64,000 nucleotides of DNA, taken from NCBI RefSeq assembly GCF_029278565.1, contig NZ_CP119559.1:1798001-1862000 (forward strand), written 5' to 3'. The position numbers and the translations under genes are program-made. The notes under the pieces are model-generated. The model had not been told where the DNA came from and did no database searches. It saw only the letters and a list, made by a program, of their open reading frames with translations. This DNA comes from Haloarcula halophila. GTDB taxonomy: Archaea; Halobacteriota; Halobacteria; Halobacteriales; Haloarculaceae. Within the stretch, counting starts at the first letter, position 1. The number at the start of each line of letters is the position of its first letter. This document shows positions 34,879 to 43,852 of this stretch, piece after piece.

Positions 34879-36177
34879 CTAGTCCTCCGAACCGTCGCTA
34901 ACGGCGTCGCCGTTCGCGTGCGTCGAGGCTTCCCCGTCGTCGGTCCCGCTGCCCCCGTCGGCTACGGTTGCGCCTTTCCTGGCGTCTTCGAGGATCCTGT
35001 TGGCCAGGCGCGACTGGAAGCCGTGGTACTTCGCGACGCCGGTCGCGTCCTGCTGGGTGATGCCGCCGGTGACGTCCTCCTCGTTGAACGAGGCCGCGGA
35101 CTCGCTGTAGACGGCGTACTCCGACTCACGGGAGACCGGGCGGCAGTGCCCGCCTTCGAGTTTCACCGTGACGGTCCCGGTGGCGCGTTCGTTGGTGTCC
35201 TCGATGAACGCCTCCAGCGCGCCGGTCAGGGGCGCGTCGACGAGCCCCTGGTAGGCCTTCTGGGACCACTCCTGGTCGACCTGAGCCTTGAACTGGCGTT
35301 CCTCCTGGGTCAGGACGAGCCCCTCCAGAGCGTCGTGGGCCGTCAGCAGCACCGTCGCCGCGGGGTGTTCGTAGTTCTCGCGGACCTTCAGCCCGAGCAT
35401 GCGGTCTTCCATCATGTCCGTGCGGCCGATGCCGTGGGCACCGGCTTGCTCGTTGAGCTGTTCGATGAGTTCGACCGAGCCCAGGTCCTCGCCGTCGACG
35501 GCGACCGGGACCCCCTCCTCGAAGCTGACCTCGACGAGTTCCGACTCCTTGCCCGAGGGGTTGTCGGTCCACTTGTAGATGTCGTCGTCCGGGATCGTCG
35601 AGGGGTCTTCCAGCTCCGAGCCCTCGATCGAGCGGCTCCAGAGGTTCGTGTCGATGGAGTAGCGACCGCCGTCACCGCCCTCGACGGGCAGGCCCTTCTC
35701 CTGTGCGTACTCGTTTTCCCACTCGCGGGTCAGACCGAGTTCGCGGACCGGTGCGATGACCTCCAGGTCCGAGTCGCGCCAGATGGCCTCGAAGCGCAGT
35801 TGGTCGTTGCCCTTCCCGGTACAGCCGTGGGCGATGCCGTCACAGCCCTCTTCCTCGGCGACCGAGAGGATGGCTTTCGCGATGACCGGGCGGGCGAGCG
35901 CGGTGCCCAGCGGGTAGCCCTGGTAGTCGGCGTTTGCTTTGACCGCCTGGAGACAGAGGTCGGCGAACTCCTCGCGGGCGTCGACGACGTACTGCTCGAC
36001 GCCCAGCGCCTCGGCGGTCTCCTCGGCCTCCTCGAACTCGTAGTCGGGCTGGCCGACGTCGACGGTGACGCCGATGACCTCGTCGTAGCCGTACTCCTCT
36101 TTCAGCAGCGATACACAGACTGTCGTGTCGAGCCCACCGGAGAAGGCGAGCGCGACGGTTCCGTTTCCTTCTGGCAT
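34879..36177 (-). CDS. argG: Argininosuccinate synthase
   Basis: 432 residues. It condenses citrulline and aspartate with ATP. Seen: VALAFSGGLDTTVCVSLLKE (PP-loop SGGLDT), GIAHGCTGKGNDQLRFE, LGLTREWENEYAQEKGLPVE and SIDTNLWSRSIEGSELEDP. The C-terminal 35 residues (KGATVADGGSGTDDGEASTH onward) are a low-complexity acidic tail beyond the usual about 400-residue family length. It heads the argG-argH unit; the upstream 322 bp contain its promoter. Confidence 0.95.
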   Translation of the reverse strand: MPEGNGTVALAFSGGLDTTVCVSLLKEEYGYDEVIGVTVDVGQPDYEFEEAEETAEALGVEQYVVDAREEFADLCLQAVKANADYQGYPLGTALARPVIAKAILSVAEEEGCDGIAHGCTGKGNDQLRFEAIWRDSDLEVIAPVRELGLTREWENEYAQEKGLPVEGGDGGRYSIDTNLWSRSIEGSELEDPSTIPDDDIYKWTDNPSGKESELVEVSFEEGVPVAVDGEDLGSVELIEQLNEQAGAHGIGRTDMMEDRMLGLKVRENYEHPAATVLLTAHDALEGLVLTQEERQFKAQVDQEWSQKAYQGLVDAPLTGALEAFIEDTNERATGTVTVKLEGGHCRPVSRESEYAVYSESAASFNEEDVTGGITQQDATGVAKYHGFQSRLANRILEDARKGATVADGGSGTDDGEASTHANGDAVSDGSED

Positions 36178-36499
36178 TGGTTTGATAGTGTGACTGTCGA
36201 GTTCGGGTACCGGCCGGACAGTCGACGGCGGGAATCTGCGACGAGACGAACCGTGTGAGTGGAAGTAGTAGTGGGCCTAGAGACGGCCCCGTCGTCGTCG
36301 CTGGGAGAAAGCGTCGGACCCGTCGCTGGTGCCCACGAGCGTTCCAGCGGTGGCGGTCCGAGTCATGTACGTAACGGTACTGTAAGTCTGGTACTAATAG
36401 CTTCCGTGTCCGCCCCAGTGCGTGAGGGGTTGGCACGTGTCGAAGCACCGCCGTCCCAGCGGCCACAAGACGTTTGTCCGGGCTCCGGAACCACCACGT
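36178..36499. promoter_or_regulatory. Divergent argG / small membrane protein intergenic region
   Basis: 322 bp without a gene. Near argG there is an inverted repeat GACTGTC ... GACAGTC (about 36192-36223). Around 36365-36410 there is an AT-richer patch with GGTAC repeated (GTAACGGTACTG, TCTGGTACTAAT), a plausible promoter or operator area for argG. No TATA box is certain. Confidence 0.4.
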
Positions 36500-36682
36500 A
36501 TGCGCCTCCCCGATATCGACACCCTGTTGCAGCTCCTGCTCGTCCTGCTGGTGGTCTGGGTCGGGCTGGCGATCGTCGAAGAGATACTGGGTCTTTTGGG
36601 CTGGCTGCTCGGGCCGCTCCAGCCGCTGGTCGGGCTGGCCGTCCTCGCGCTGGCGGTGTTGTGGCTCTACAAGCAGCGGTAG
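36500..36682 (+). CDS. Small two-helix membrane protein (DUF7554-like)
   Basis: 60 residues, MRLPDIDTLLQLLLVLLVVW onward, almost entirely two hydrophobic helices separated by IVEEILG, ending in LYKQR. Start at the ATG 36500; the longer frame upstream is basic and unconvincing. I recall similar short haloarchaeal proteins as DUF7554. Function unknown; the gene precedes the RNA ligase-like gene by 42 bp. Confidence 0.6.
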   Translation: MRLPDIDTLLQLLLVLLVVWVGLAIVEEILGLLGWLLGPLQPLVGLAVLALAVLWLYKQR

Positions 36683-36724
36683 GGGACCACGCAGTTTTAG
36701 CGACTCGGGCCGTTCCCCCACGGT

Positions 36725-37234
36725 GTGTACAGTCTCAACGTCACGCTCCCGTCGGCGGTCACCTCGCTGGCCGGGAGACTAGCCCGGGACCTGCCGACAG
36801 CACGAGCCCGGCCGCGGGGCGAACACACGCTGGTCGCCAAGCGCCTCGGCGAGGGCGACCACAGCGCCTACGCCCGCCTGGAGAGTCGGGCACGCGAGGC
36901 CCTGCGCGGGCACCCGGCGTTCGAGGCCCGGATCACCGGCGTCGAACAGTTCGAGACGGCCGCGACCGGCCCCTCGCCCGTCGTCTACCTCGCCGTCGAG
37001 AGCCCCGGGCTGGTCGCGCTCCACGAACGGCTCTGCGAGCGGTTCGAGCCGGTCGAGGGCGTCGAAGGGTCGGACTACGTCCCACACGTGACGATCGCCC
37101 GCGGCGGCGACGCCGCAGCCGCCCGCCGGCTGACCGAACGCGCCGTCGACCCCGTCGAGTGGACCGTCGACAGCGTGACGTTCTACGACGCCGAGCGGGG
37201 CCAGTCCGCGAGGACGGTGTCGCTGCCGGCCTGA
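36725..37234 (+). CDS. 2'-5' RNA ligase / phosphoesterase superfamily protein
   Basis: 169 residues with the two H-x-T/S motifs of the 2H phosphoesterase fold: EHTLVAKRLG near residue 37 and YVPHVTIARGGD near residue 118. Family members ligate tRNA halves through a 2'-5' bond or hydrolyse cyclic phosphates. Start is a GTG at 36725. Single-copy archaeal proteins of this type are often called LigT/ThpR; the activity is not certain. Confidence 0.78.
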   Translation: MYSLNVTLPSAVTSLAGRLARDLPTARARPRGEHTLVAKRLGEGDHSAYARLESRAREALRGHPAFEARITGVEQFETAATGPSPVVYLAVESPGLVALHERLCERFEPVEGVEGSDYVPHVTIARGGDAAAARRLTERAVDPVEWTVDSVTFYDAERGQSARTVSLPA

Positions 37235-37326
37235 GACGGCGTCCGCGCCGACATCGCCGTCGCGTGATCCACGGTCCCGGGCTGTGGTGACAACGTTTTT
37301 GCCGTCGCCTGCCCTCCCGTTCTGGT

Positions 37327-37749
37327 ATGGATTACCGGGAAGTCGACAGCACGTCCGAGTACGTCTGCCGACTGGACCACGGCGCGGACTGGCGGGAGGA
37401 GATCGAGTCCTTCGCCGACGAGCGAGCGATCGACGCCGGCTTCTTCTACGGACTGGGAGCGGTGCAGGACGCCGAGATCTGGTTCTACGACCAACAGCGC
37501 CAGGAGTACGACGCGGTCACCTTCCCCGAGCCCCTGGAGATGGCCGCCTGTATGGGCAACGTATCGCACCTCGACGGGGAGCGGTTCGCCCACACCCACG
37601 CGGTCCTCTCGCGGCCGGACGGGACGGCGCTTGCGGGCCACCTCAACAGCGCGACCGTCTTCGCCGGCGAACTGTACGTCCGGGCGTTCGACACCCACCT
37701 CGAACGCGCCCACGACGAGCCGACCGACCTCGACCTCTGGGAGCTCTGA
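37327..37749 (+). CDS. PPC/DUF296-domain DNA-binding protein
   Basis: 140 residues. The PPC fold shows in VCRLDHGADWREEIESFADE, AIDAGFFYGLGAVQDAEI, MGNVSHLDGERFAHTHAVLS and AGHLNSATVFAGELYVRAF. The conserved His residues (HTHAVLS) and FAGEL are family hallmarks. In plants PPC domains accompany AT-hooks; bacterial and archaeal forms stand alone and form trimers, with unclear function. The stop at 37749 is followed one base later by the PolD large-subunit ATG, so the two are translated together. Confidence 0.85.
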   Translation: MDYREVDSTSEYVCRLDHGADWREEIESFADERAIDAGFFYGLGAVQDAEIWFYDQQRQEYDAVTFPEPLEMAACMGNVSHLDGERFAHTHAVLSRPDGTALAGHLNSATVFAGELYVRAFDTHLERAHDEPTDLDLWEL

Positions 37750-37750
37750 G

Positions 37751-40700
37751 ATGCGGGAGGCAGACGAACAGTACTTCGAAACCCTGGAGGACGAACTCGA
37801 CCGGGCGATGGCCGTCGCCGAGCGCGCCCGCGAGCGCGGCGGTGACCCGAAACCCGAGGTCGAGATCCCGACCGCCAGGGACATGGCCGACCGGGTCGAG
37901 AACATCCTCGGCATCGACGGGGTCGCCGAGCGGGTCCGCGAACTGGAGGGGGAGATGTCCCGCGAGGAGGCCGCCCTGGAACTCGTCGAGGATTTCGTCG
38001 AGGGGACCGTCGGCGACTACGACACCCGCGAGGGGAAAGTCGAGGGCGCGGTCCGGACCGCCGTCGCCCTGCTGACCGAGGGCGTCGTCGCCGCCCCGAT
38101 CGAGGGGATCGACCGCGTCGAACTGCTGGAGAACGACGACGGGACGGAGTTCATCAACGTCTACTACGCCGGGCCGATCCGCTCGGCCGGCGGGACCGCC
38201 CAAGCGCTGTCGGTGCTGGTCGCCGACTACGCCCGCGCGCTGCTGGACATCGACCAGTACAAGGCCCGCGACGACGAGGTCGGTCGCTACGCCGAGGAGA
38301 TCGACCTCTACGACAAGGACACCGGCCTCCAGTACTCGCCCAAGGAGAAGGAGACGAAGTTCATCGCCGAACACATGCCGATCATGCTCGACGGGGAAGC
38401 CACCGGCGACGAGGAGGTCTCGGGCTACCGGGACCTCGAACGGGTCGACTCGAACTCCCCGCGGGGCGGGATGTGTCTGGTGCTCGCGGAGGGAATCGCG
38501 CTGAAGGCCCCGAAGATCCAACGGTACACCCGTAATCTCGACGAGGTCGACTGGCCGTGGCTCCAGGACCTCATCGACGGGACCATCGGAGCGGACGACG
38601 ACCAGGCAGAGACCTCGGACGACGGGAGCGACGACGCGGACGAGGGCGAGGGAGCCGACACGGACGAGGGCGAGGGAGCCGACGAACCGGCCGGGCCACC
38701 CCGTGTCGACCCAGCCACGAAGTACCTCCGGGACCTCATCGCCGGCCGACCGGTCTTCTCCCATCCCTCCAAACCCGGCGGCTTCCGGCTGCGGTACGGA
38801 CGGGCACGCAACCACGGGTTCGCGACCGCCGGCGTCCACCCGGCGACGATGCACCTGGTCGACGACTTCCTGGCGACGGGGACACAGATCAAGACCGAGC
38901 GGCCGGGGAAAGCCGCCGGGGTCGTCCCCGTCGACACCATCGAGGGGCCGACCGTCCGCCTGGCCAACGGCGACGTTCGCCGCATCGACGACGCCGAGGA
39001 GGCACTGGCGGTCCGAAACGGCGTCGAGAAGATCCTCGATCTGGGCGAGTATCTGGTCAACTACGGCGAGTTCGTCGAGAACAACCACCCGCTCGCGCCG
39101 GCCTCCTACACCGTCGAGTGGTGGGAGCAGGACCTCGACGCGGCGGGGGCGGACGTCCAGGCGATGCGGGACGACCCGACGGTCGACCTCGCCGACCCGA
39201 CCGCCGACCAGGCGCTGCGTTGGGCCACGGAGTACGACGCGCCGCTACATCCGGCCTACACCTACCTCTGGCACGACGTGAGCGTCGACGAGATGGGGGC
39301 ACTGGCCGACGCGATCGAGGACGGACAGGTCGCACAGACCGACGGCGCCGTCCTCGAAGACGGGGTGCGGGCGGCCGACGGCGACCTCGTCCTCCCGCGG
39401 ACCGACACCGTCCGGACCGCACTGGAGCACCTGCTCGTCGAGCACACACAGGAGTCCGACAGGCTCGTCGTCTCCGACTGGCTCCCGCTTGTCCGGACGC
39501 TCGGCTTTTCGCGCTCGCTGGAGCGTGACTGGACGCTCGACGACCTCTCGGAACACGCCCGGCGCTACGGAACCGGCGAGTCCGTCGAGGCCATCGGCGC
39601 CGCCGACGAGACCCTCGACGAGGGGGCGAACGCCGTCGAGGCGGTCAACGAGGTCGCTCCCTTCGAGGTCCGGGAACGGGCACCGACCCGCGTCGGTAAC
39701 CGGATGGGTCGCCCGGAGAAGTCCGAGCGGCGGGACCTCTCGCCGGCGGTCCACACTCTCTCGCCCATCGGCGAGGCTGGCGGCGCCCAGCGGGACGTGG
39801 CCAAGGCGACGAAACACGCCGACTCGATGAGCGAGACGCCGGGCCGCGTCGAGGTCGAAGTCGCCCGGCGGCGCTGTCCCGCCTGTGGAACCGAGACCCA
39901 CAAGGCCCGCTGTCCGGACTGTGACACCGTCGCCGAGACGGTGTACGTCTGCCCCGACTGCGAGGCCGAGGTCGAGCCCGACGAGTCCGGCCGCGCGGAG
40001 TGTTCCCGGTGTGAGACGCTCGCCTCGCCGACCCAGTACACCGAACTCGACCTCCAGGCGACCTACCGTGACGCGCTCGAATCGGTCGGGGAGCGCGAGA
40101 CGGCCTTCGAGACGCTGAAAGCCGTCAAGGGACTCACCTCCGCGGAGAAACTACCCGAGCCGATGGAGAAAGGGATCCTCCGGGCGAAACACGACGTCTC
40201 GGCGTTCAAGGACGGCACCGTCCGCTACGACATGACCGACCTGCCGGTGACCGCGGTCCGGCCCGCCGAACTGGACGTCGAGGCCGACCGCCTGCGGGCG
40301 CTGGGCTACGAGACGGACATCCACGGCGACCCGCTGACCCACGACGACCAGCTTGTCGAACTGAAAGTCCAGGACATCGTTCTCTCTGACGGCGCTGCCG
40401 AGCACATGCTCAAGACCGCCCGGTTCGTCGACGACCTCCTGGAGCAGTACTACGGCCTGGAGCGGTACTACGAGTTCGACGACCGCGAGGACCTCGTCGG
40501 GGAACTGGTCTTCGGGATGGCACCACACACAAGCGCGGCGACGGTGGGCCGCGTGGTCGGCTTCACCTCGGCGGCGGTCGGCTACGCGCACCCGTACTTC
40601 CACGCCGCCAAGCGCCGGAACTGCTTCCACCCGGAGACGCGCCTGTGGCACGGCGAGGGCGGCGATTGGTCGTACGGGTCCATCGCCGACCTCGTCGAGC

Positions 40701-41908
40701 GACACCTCACTGACCCCCGCGAGGACGAGTTCGGAACGCTCGTCTCCGAGGTCGAGACCGATCTGGTGGTCCCGTCGCTGGGGCCGGACGGTCCCTGTCG
40801 CAAGCAGGTCGAGGCCGTCTCGAAACACCCCGCCCCGGACCACCTCGTCCGCATCGAGGTCGGCGAGCGGACGCTCCGGGTGACGCCGGACCACACGATG
40901 CTCCGGACCGGGTGGGACGGAATCGAGGAGGTCCGCGCGTCGGAGATCGAGGCCGGCGACGAACTGCCGGCCTACGACGGCGGCGAGACGACGATGGCCG
41001 GGACTGGGGAGACCGCAGCGGCCGACGGCGGGAGCACTGTCCCGACCGACACCGTGACCGACGTGAGCTACGTCGGGAGCGACGTCGAACACGTCTACTG
41101 TCTCACGGTCGCCGATACGCACCGTCTCGCCGTCGAGGGCGTCTACACCTCGCAGTGTGACGGCGACGAAGACTGCGTGATGCTGTTGATGGACGGCCTG
41201 CTGAACTTCTCGCGGAAGTACCTCCCGAACCAGCGGGGCGGCAGGATGGACGCCCCCCTGGTGATGTCCTCCCGGATCGACCCCAGCGAGATCGACGACG
41301 AGGCCCACAACATGGACATCATGGAGTCGTATCCCCGCGAGTTCTACGAGGCCACCCGGGAGCTGACACCCCCCGAGGAGGTCGAGGAGATCATGACCAT
41401 CGCCGAGGAGACGCTGGGGACCGACCGGGAGTACACCGGCTTCCGGCACACTCACGACACCACCGACATCGCCGCCGGGCCGGACCTCTCGGCGTACAAG
41501 ACGCTGGGGTCGATGGAGGACAAGATGGACGCCCAACTGGAGATCTCGCGGAAACTCCGGGCCGTCGTCGAGAGCGACGTCGCCGAGCGCATCATCGAGT
41601 ACCACTTCCTGCCCGATCTCATCGGGAACCTGCGGGCGTTCTCCCGACAGGAGACCCGCTGTCTGGACTGCGGGGAGTCGTTCCGGCGGGTTCCCCTGAC
41701 CGGGGACTGCCGGGAGTGTGGCGGCCGCGTCAATCTCACGGTCCACGAGGGGTCGGTCAACAAGTACATCGACACCGCGATCCGGGTCGCCGAGGAGTTC
41801 GGTGCCCGGGATTACACGAAACAGCGGTTGCGGATCCTCGAACGGTCGATCGAGTCCGTCTTCGAGAACGATCACAACAAGCAGTCTGGCATCGCCGACT
41901 TCATGTGA
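37751..41908 (+). CDS. polC: DNA polymerase D large subunit (DP2) with mini-intein
   Basis: 1385 residues as encoded, 1207 after splicing. This is the catalytic subunit of the archaeal replicative family-D polymerase. N-terminal region: ADEQYFETLEDELDRAMAVA, with YAGPIRSAGGTAQALSVLV. Zinc ribbons lie at about 705-760 (CPACGTETHKARCPDC) and near the C-terminus (CLDCGESFRRVPLTGDCREC). The active-site motif N-CDGDED is interrupted by an intein (residues 958-1135, see separate entry). An acidic linker at about 278-316 contains a 24-bp tandem duplication. The ATG at 37751 follows the PPC gene by one base. Its partner DP1 is encoded at 60201, unlinked by 18 kb. Confidence 0.96.
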   Translation: MREADEQYFETLEDELDRAMAVAERARERGGDPKPEVEIPTARDMADRVENILGIDGVAERVRELEGEMSREEAALELVEDFVEGTVGDYDTREGKVEGAVRTAVALLTEGVVAAPIEGIDRVELLENDDGTEFINVYYAGPIRSAGGTAQALSVLVADYARALLDIDQYKARDDEVGRYAEEIDLYDKDTGLQYSPKEKETKFIAEHMPIMLDGEATGDEEVSGYRDLERVDSNSPRGGMCLVLAEGIALKAPKIQRYTRNLDEVDWPWLQDLIDGTIGADDDQAETSDDGSDDADEGEGADTDEGEGADEPAGPPRVDPATKYLRDLIAGRPVFSHPSKPGGFRLRYGRARNHGFATAGVHPATMHLVDDFLATGTQIKTERPGKAAGVVPVDTIEGPTVRLANGDVRRIDDAEEALAVRNGVEKILDLGEYLVNYGEFVENNHPLAPASYTVEWWEQDLDAAGADVQAMRDDPTVDLADPTADQALRWATEYDAPLHPAYTYLWHDVSVDEMGALADAIEDGQVAQTDGAVLEDGVRAADGDLVLPRTDTVRTALEHLLVEHTQESDRLVVSDWLPLVRTLGFSRSLERDWTLDDLSEHARRYGTGESVEAIGAADETLDEGANAVEAVNEVAPFEVRERAPTRVGNRMGRPEKSERRDLSPAVHTLSPIGEAGGAQRDVAKATKHADSMSETPGRVEVEVARRRCPACGTETHKARCPDCDTVAETVYVCPDCEAEVEPDESGRAECSRCETLASPTQYTELDLQATYRDALESVGERETAFETLKAVKGLTSAEKLPEPMEKGILRAKHDVSAFKDGTVRYDMTDLPVTAVRPAELDVEADRLRALGYETDIHGDPLTHDDQLVELKVQDIVLSDGAAEHMLKTARFVDDLLEQYYGLERYYEFDDREDLVGELVFGMAPHTSAATVGRVVGFTSAAVGYAHPYFHAAKRRNCFHPETRLWHGEGGDWSYGSIADLVERHLTDPREDEFGTLVSEVETDLVVPSLGPDGPCRKQVEAVSKHPAPDHLVRIEVGERTLRVTPDHTMLRTGWDGIEEVRASEIEAGDELPAYDGGETTMAGTGETAAADGGSTVPTDTVTDVSYVGSDVEHVYCLTVADTHRLAVEGVYTSQCDGDEDCVMLLMDGLLNFSRKYLPNQRGGRMDAPLVMSSRIDPSEIDDEAHNMDIMESYPREFYEATRELTPPEEVEEIMTIAEETLGTDREYTGFRHTHDTTDIAAGPDLSAYKTLGSMEDKMDAQLEISRKLRAVVESDVAERIIEYHFLPDLIGNLRAFSRQETRCLDCGESFRRVPLTGDCRECGGRVNLTVHEGSVNKYIDTAIRVAEEFGARDYTKQRLRILERSIESVFENDHNKQSGIADFM
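38637..38684 (+). repeat. 24-bp tandem duplication inside polC
   Basis: Two copies of a unit beginning CGGACGAGGGCGAGGGAGCC, at 38637-38660 and 38661-38684, identical but for the last base. It adds eight residues (DEGEGADT / DEGEGADE) to the acidic linker, a probable slippage event. Confidence 0.7.
40622..41155 (+). other. Mini-intein within DP2 (no homing endonuclease)
   Basis: 178-residue in-frame insertion, residues 958-1135, between Asn957 and Cys1136 of the active-site motif. It starts with CFHPETRLWHGEGG (block A, nucleophile Cys), has TLRVTPDHTML (block B, T-x2-H) and VEHVYCLTVADTHRLAVEG (block F), and ends YTSQ before Cys+1. The terminal residue is Gln, not Asn, and the penultimate is Ser, not His. 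No LAGLIDADG motif is seen. Without splicing, polymerase D could not be active. Confidence 0.9.
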
Positions 41909-41966
41909 CGCTCGCGTGACGGCCGTCCGACGGGTGTTTTTGCCCGTCGACATCCAGAACCGAGGT

Positions 41967-42152
41967 ATGGAAGCACGTGACACGGCAGTGGCGACGCCCA
42001 CCGTCGCCGACGCCGCGCCGAACGCCCGGTACGAACTGGAGATCGCCCTGCTGCACCGGCGGATCGCGCAACTAGAGTCGACCGTCGAGGCCGAACGGCG
42101 CCAGCGCCAGGCCGTCGTCGACCGGTACGAGCGCCTGTTGGAGGAGCGGTAG
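41967..42152 (+). CDS. Small coiled-coil protein, unknown function
   Basis: 61 residues, starting MEARDTAVATPTVADAAPNA. From about residue 22 to the end it forms a likely coiled coil (YELEIALLHRRIAQLESTVE, AERRQRQAVVDRYERLLEER). It follows polC by 58 bp on the same strand. A TTTTTGCCC element at about 41938-41946 gives leaderless-type promoter spacing. I recognise no family. Confidence 0.55.
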   Translation: MEARDTAVATPTVADAAPNARYELEIALLHRRIAQLESTVEAERRQRQAVVDRYERLLEER

Positions 42153-42179
42153 ACGGCGAAAGAATCCCAGGAACGCCCC

Positions 42180-43766
42180 TTACTCGTCGCCCAGCGCGAC
42201 GTAAGTCGTCTCGATGATGCGGTCGTCGCCCTCCAGTCGGTCGAACACCTCGGCGGTTGGCTTCTCGTCCAGGTTGTAGACGGAGAGGGCCTCGCCGCCG
42301 ATGGTCTCGCGACCGTTGAACATGCCGGCGATGTTGATGTCGGCCCCACCCAGCACGCTCCCGATGAAGCCGATGGTCCCGGGTTCGTCGCGGTTACGGA
42401 CGACGAGCATGTGCCCGTGGGGGACCGCCTCGATGCGGTGATCGTCGATACGGACGATCCGGGACTCCTCGCCGGCGAACTGGGTCCCACAGACGGAGAC
42501 GGAGTTCTCGCCGTCCGAGACGGTGACGGTGAGCAGACTCTGGTAGTCCTCGGCCGAGCTGGTCTTGGATTCGGTGACGTTGATGCCCCGTTCCTCGGCG
42601 ATCTGGGGTGCGTTGACGGCGTTGACCTGGAGTTCCGACGGAGCGAAGACGCCTTTCAGTGCGGAGGCGGTGACGTACTCGACGTCCTGGTCGGCGATGT
42701 CACCGGCGTAGGTGACCCGAACCTCGGACATGTGGCCGTCGAACAGCTGGACGGCGATGCGGCCGGCGGTGTCGGCCAGGTCGAGGTACGGCCGGACTTG
42801 CTTGAACGTCGTCTCGTCGATCGAGGGGGCGTTCAGTGCGTTGGCGACCGGTTCCTCGTTGAACGCGGCGACGACCTGGTCGGCCGTCGAGGTCGCAACG
42901 TTCTCCTGGGCCGCCTCGGTCGAAGCACCCAGGTGCGGGGTGACGATGATGTCCTCGACGTCGAGCAGCGGGCTGTCGGCCGACAGCGGTTCCTCGCCGA
43001 AGACGTCCAGTGCTGCGCCCTTGAGCGGGCCGTCCGCGACGGCCTCGGCCAGTTCCGGTTCGTCGATGATGCCACCGCGAGCACAGTTGACGACGTAGCC
43101 TTCCCCGATGCGTTCCAGTTCCCCCTCGCCGATCATGTTCTCGGTCTCGGGGGTCAGCGGCGTGTGGATGGTCACGAAGTCCGCGGCCTCCAGACACGTT
43201 TCGAGTTCGTCGACGAGTTCGGCGCCGAACTGGTCGGCCCGCTCCTGGCTGATGTAGGGGTCGAACGTGACGATGTCCATCCCCAGTCCGCCGAGGCGTT
43301 TGGCGACCTCCTGGCCGACGCGGCCGAAGCCGACGACACCCAGAGTCTTGTTGTTGAGTTCGGTCCCCAGGAACTCGCTTTTGGCCCACTCGCCGTTCTT
43401 GAGGCGGTCGTGGGCCTGCGGGATCGACCGGGCGGTAGCGAACGCCATCGCGACCGAGTGTTCGGCGGCGGCCCGGACGTTGCCGTCGGGCGCGTTCGCG
43501 ACGATGACCCCGTGGTCGGTAGCAGCGTCGATATCGATGTTGTCAACGCCGATGCCGGCGCGACCGACGATGATCAGGTCGGGCGCTGCGGCGAAGACCT
43601 CCTCGGTGACCTCGGTGCCGGAGCGGACGATCAGCGCGTTCGCGTCCGCGACCGCTTCCAGCAGCGCGTCGCCCTCGACGTCGTAGGCTGTCTCGACCTC
43701 GTGGCCGGCCTCGCGGAGTCGTTCGAGGCCAGCGTCGTCGATCGGGTCCGTGACGAGTACCTTCAT
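42180..43766 (-). CDS. serA: D-3-phosphoglycerate dehydrogenase
   Basis: 528 residues, the long type. It oxidises 3-phosphoglycerate with NAD+ to start serine synthesis. Domains: substrate-binding part (1-100 and about 285-320) with VLVTDPIDDAGLERLREAGH; Rossmann domain with LGVVGFGRVGQEVAKRLGGL, then MDIVTFDPYI; catalytic VNCARGGIIDEPEL and TPHLGASTEAAQENVA; an allosteric-substrate-binding domain (about 320-450); and a C-terminal ACT domain (about 455-528: MLVVRNRDEPGTIGFIGSVL), suggesting serine feedback control. It converges with the coiled-coil gene. Confidence 0.93.
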   Translation of the reverse strand: MKVLVTDPIDDAGLERLREAGHEVETAYDVEGDALLEAVADANALIVRSGTEVTEEVFAAAPDLIIVGRAGIGVDNIDIDAATDHGVIVANAPDGNVRAAAEHSVAMAFATARSIPQAHDRLKNGEWAKSEFLGTELNNKTLGVVGFGRVGQEVAKRLGGLGMDIVTFDPYISQERADQFGAELVDELETCLEAADFVTIHTPLTPETENMIGEGELERIGEGYVVNCARGGIIDEPELAEAVADGPLKGAALDVFGEEPLSADSPLLDVEDIIVTPHLGASTEAAQENVATSTADQVVAAFNEEPVANALNAPSIDETTFKQVRPYLDLADTAGRIAVQLFDGHMSEVRVTYAGDIADQDVEYVTASALKGVFAPSELQVNAVNAPQIAEERGINVTESKTSSAEDYQSLLTVTVSDGENSVSVCGTQFAGEESRIVRIDDHRIEAVPHGHMLVVRNRDEPGTIGFIGSVLGGADINIAGMFNGRETIGGEALSVYNLDEKPTAEVFDRLEGDDRIIETTYVALGDE

Positions 43767-43852
43767 GTCGGAGTGGATTTCCCCGGGGGCAATAACGCTT
43801 GTTTTCTCGTCGCGCGCGTACTCGCGTATCCGACCGCGGTCGCCCCGGGAGG

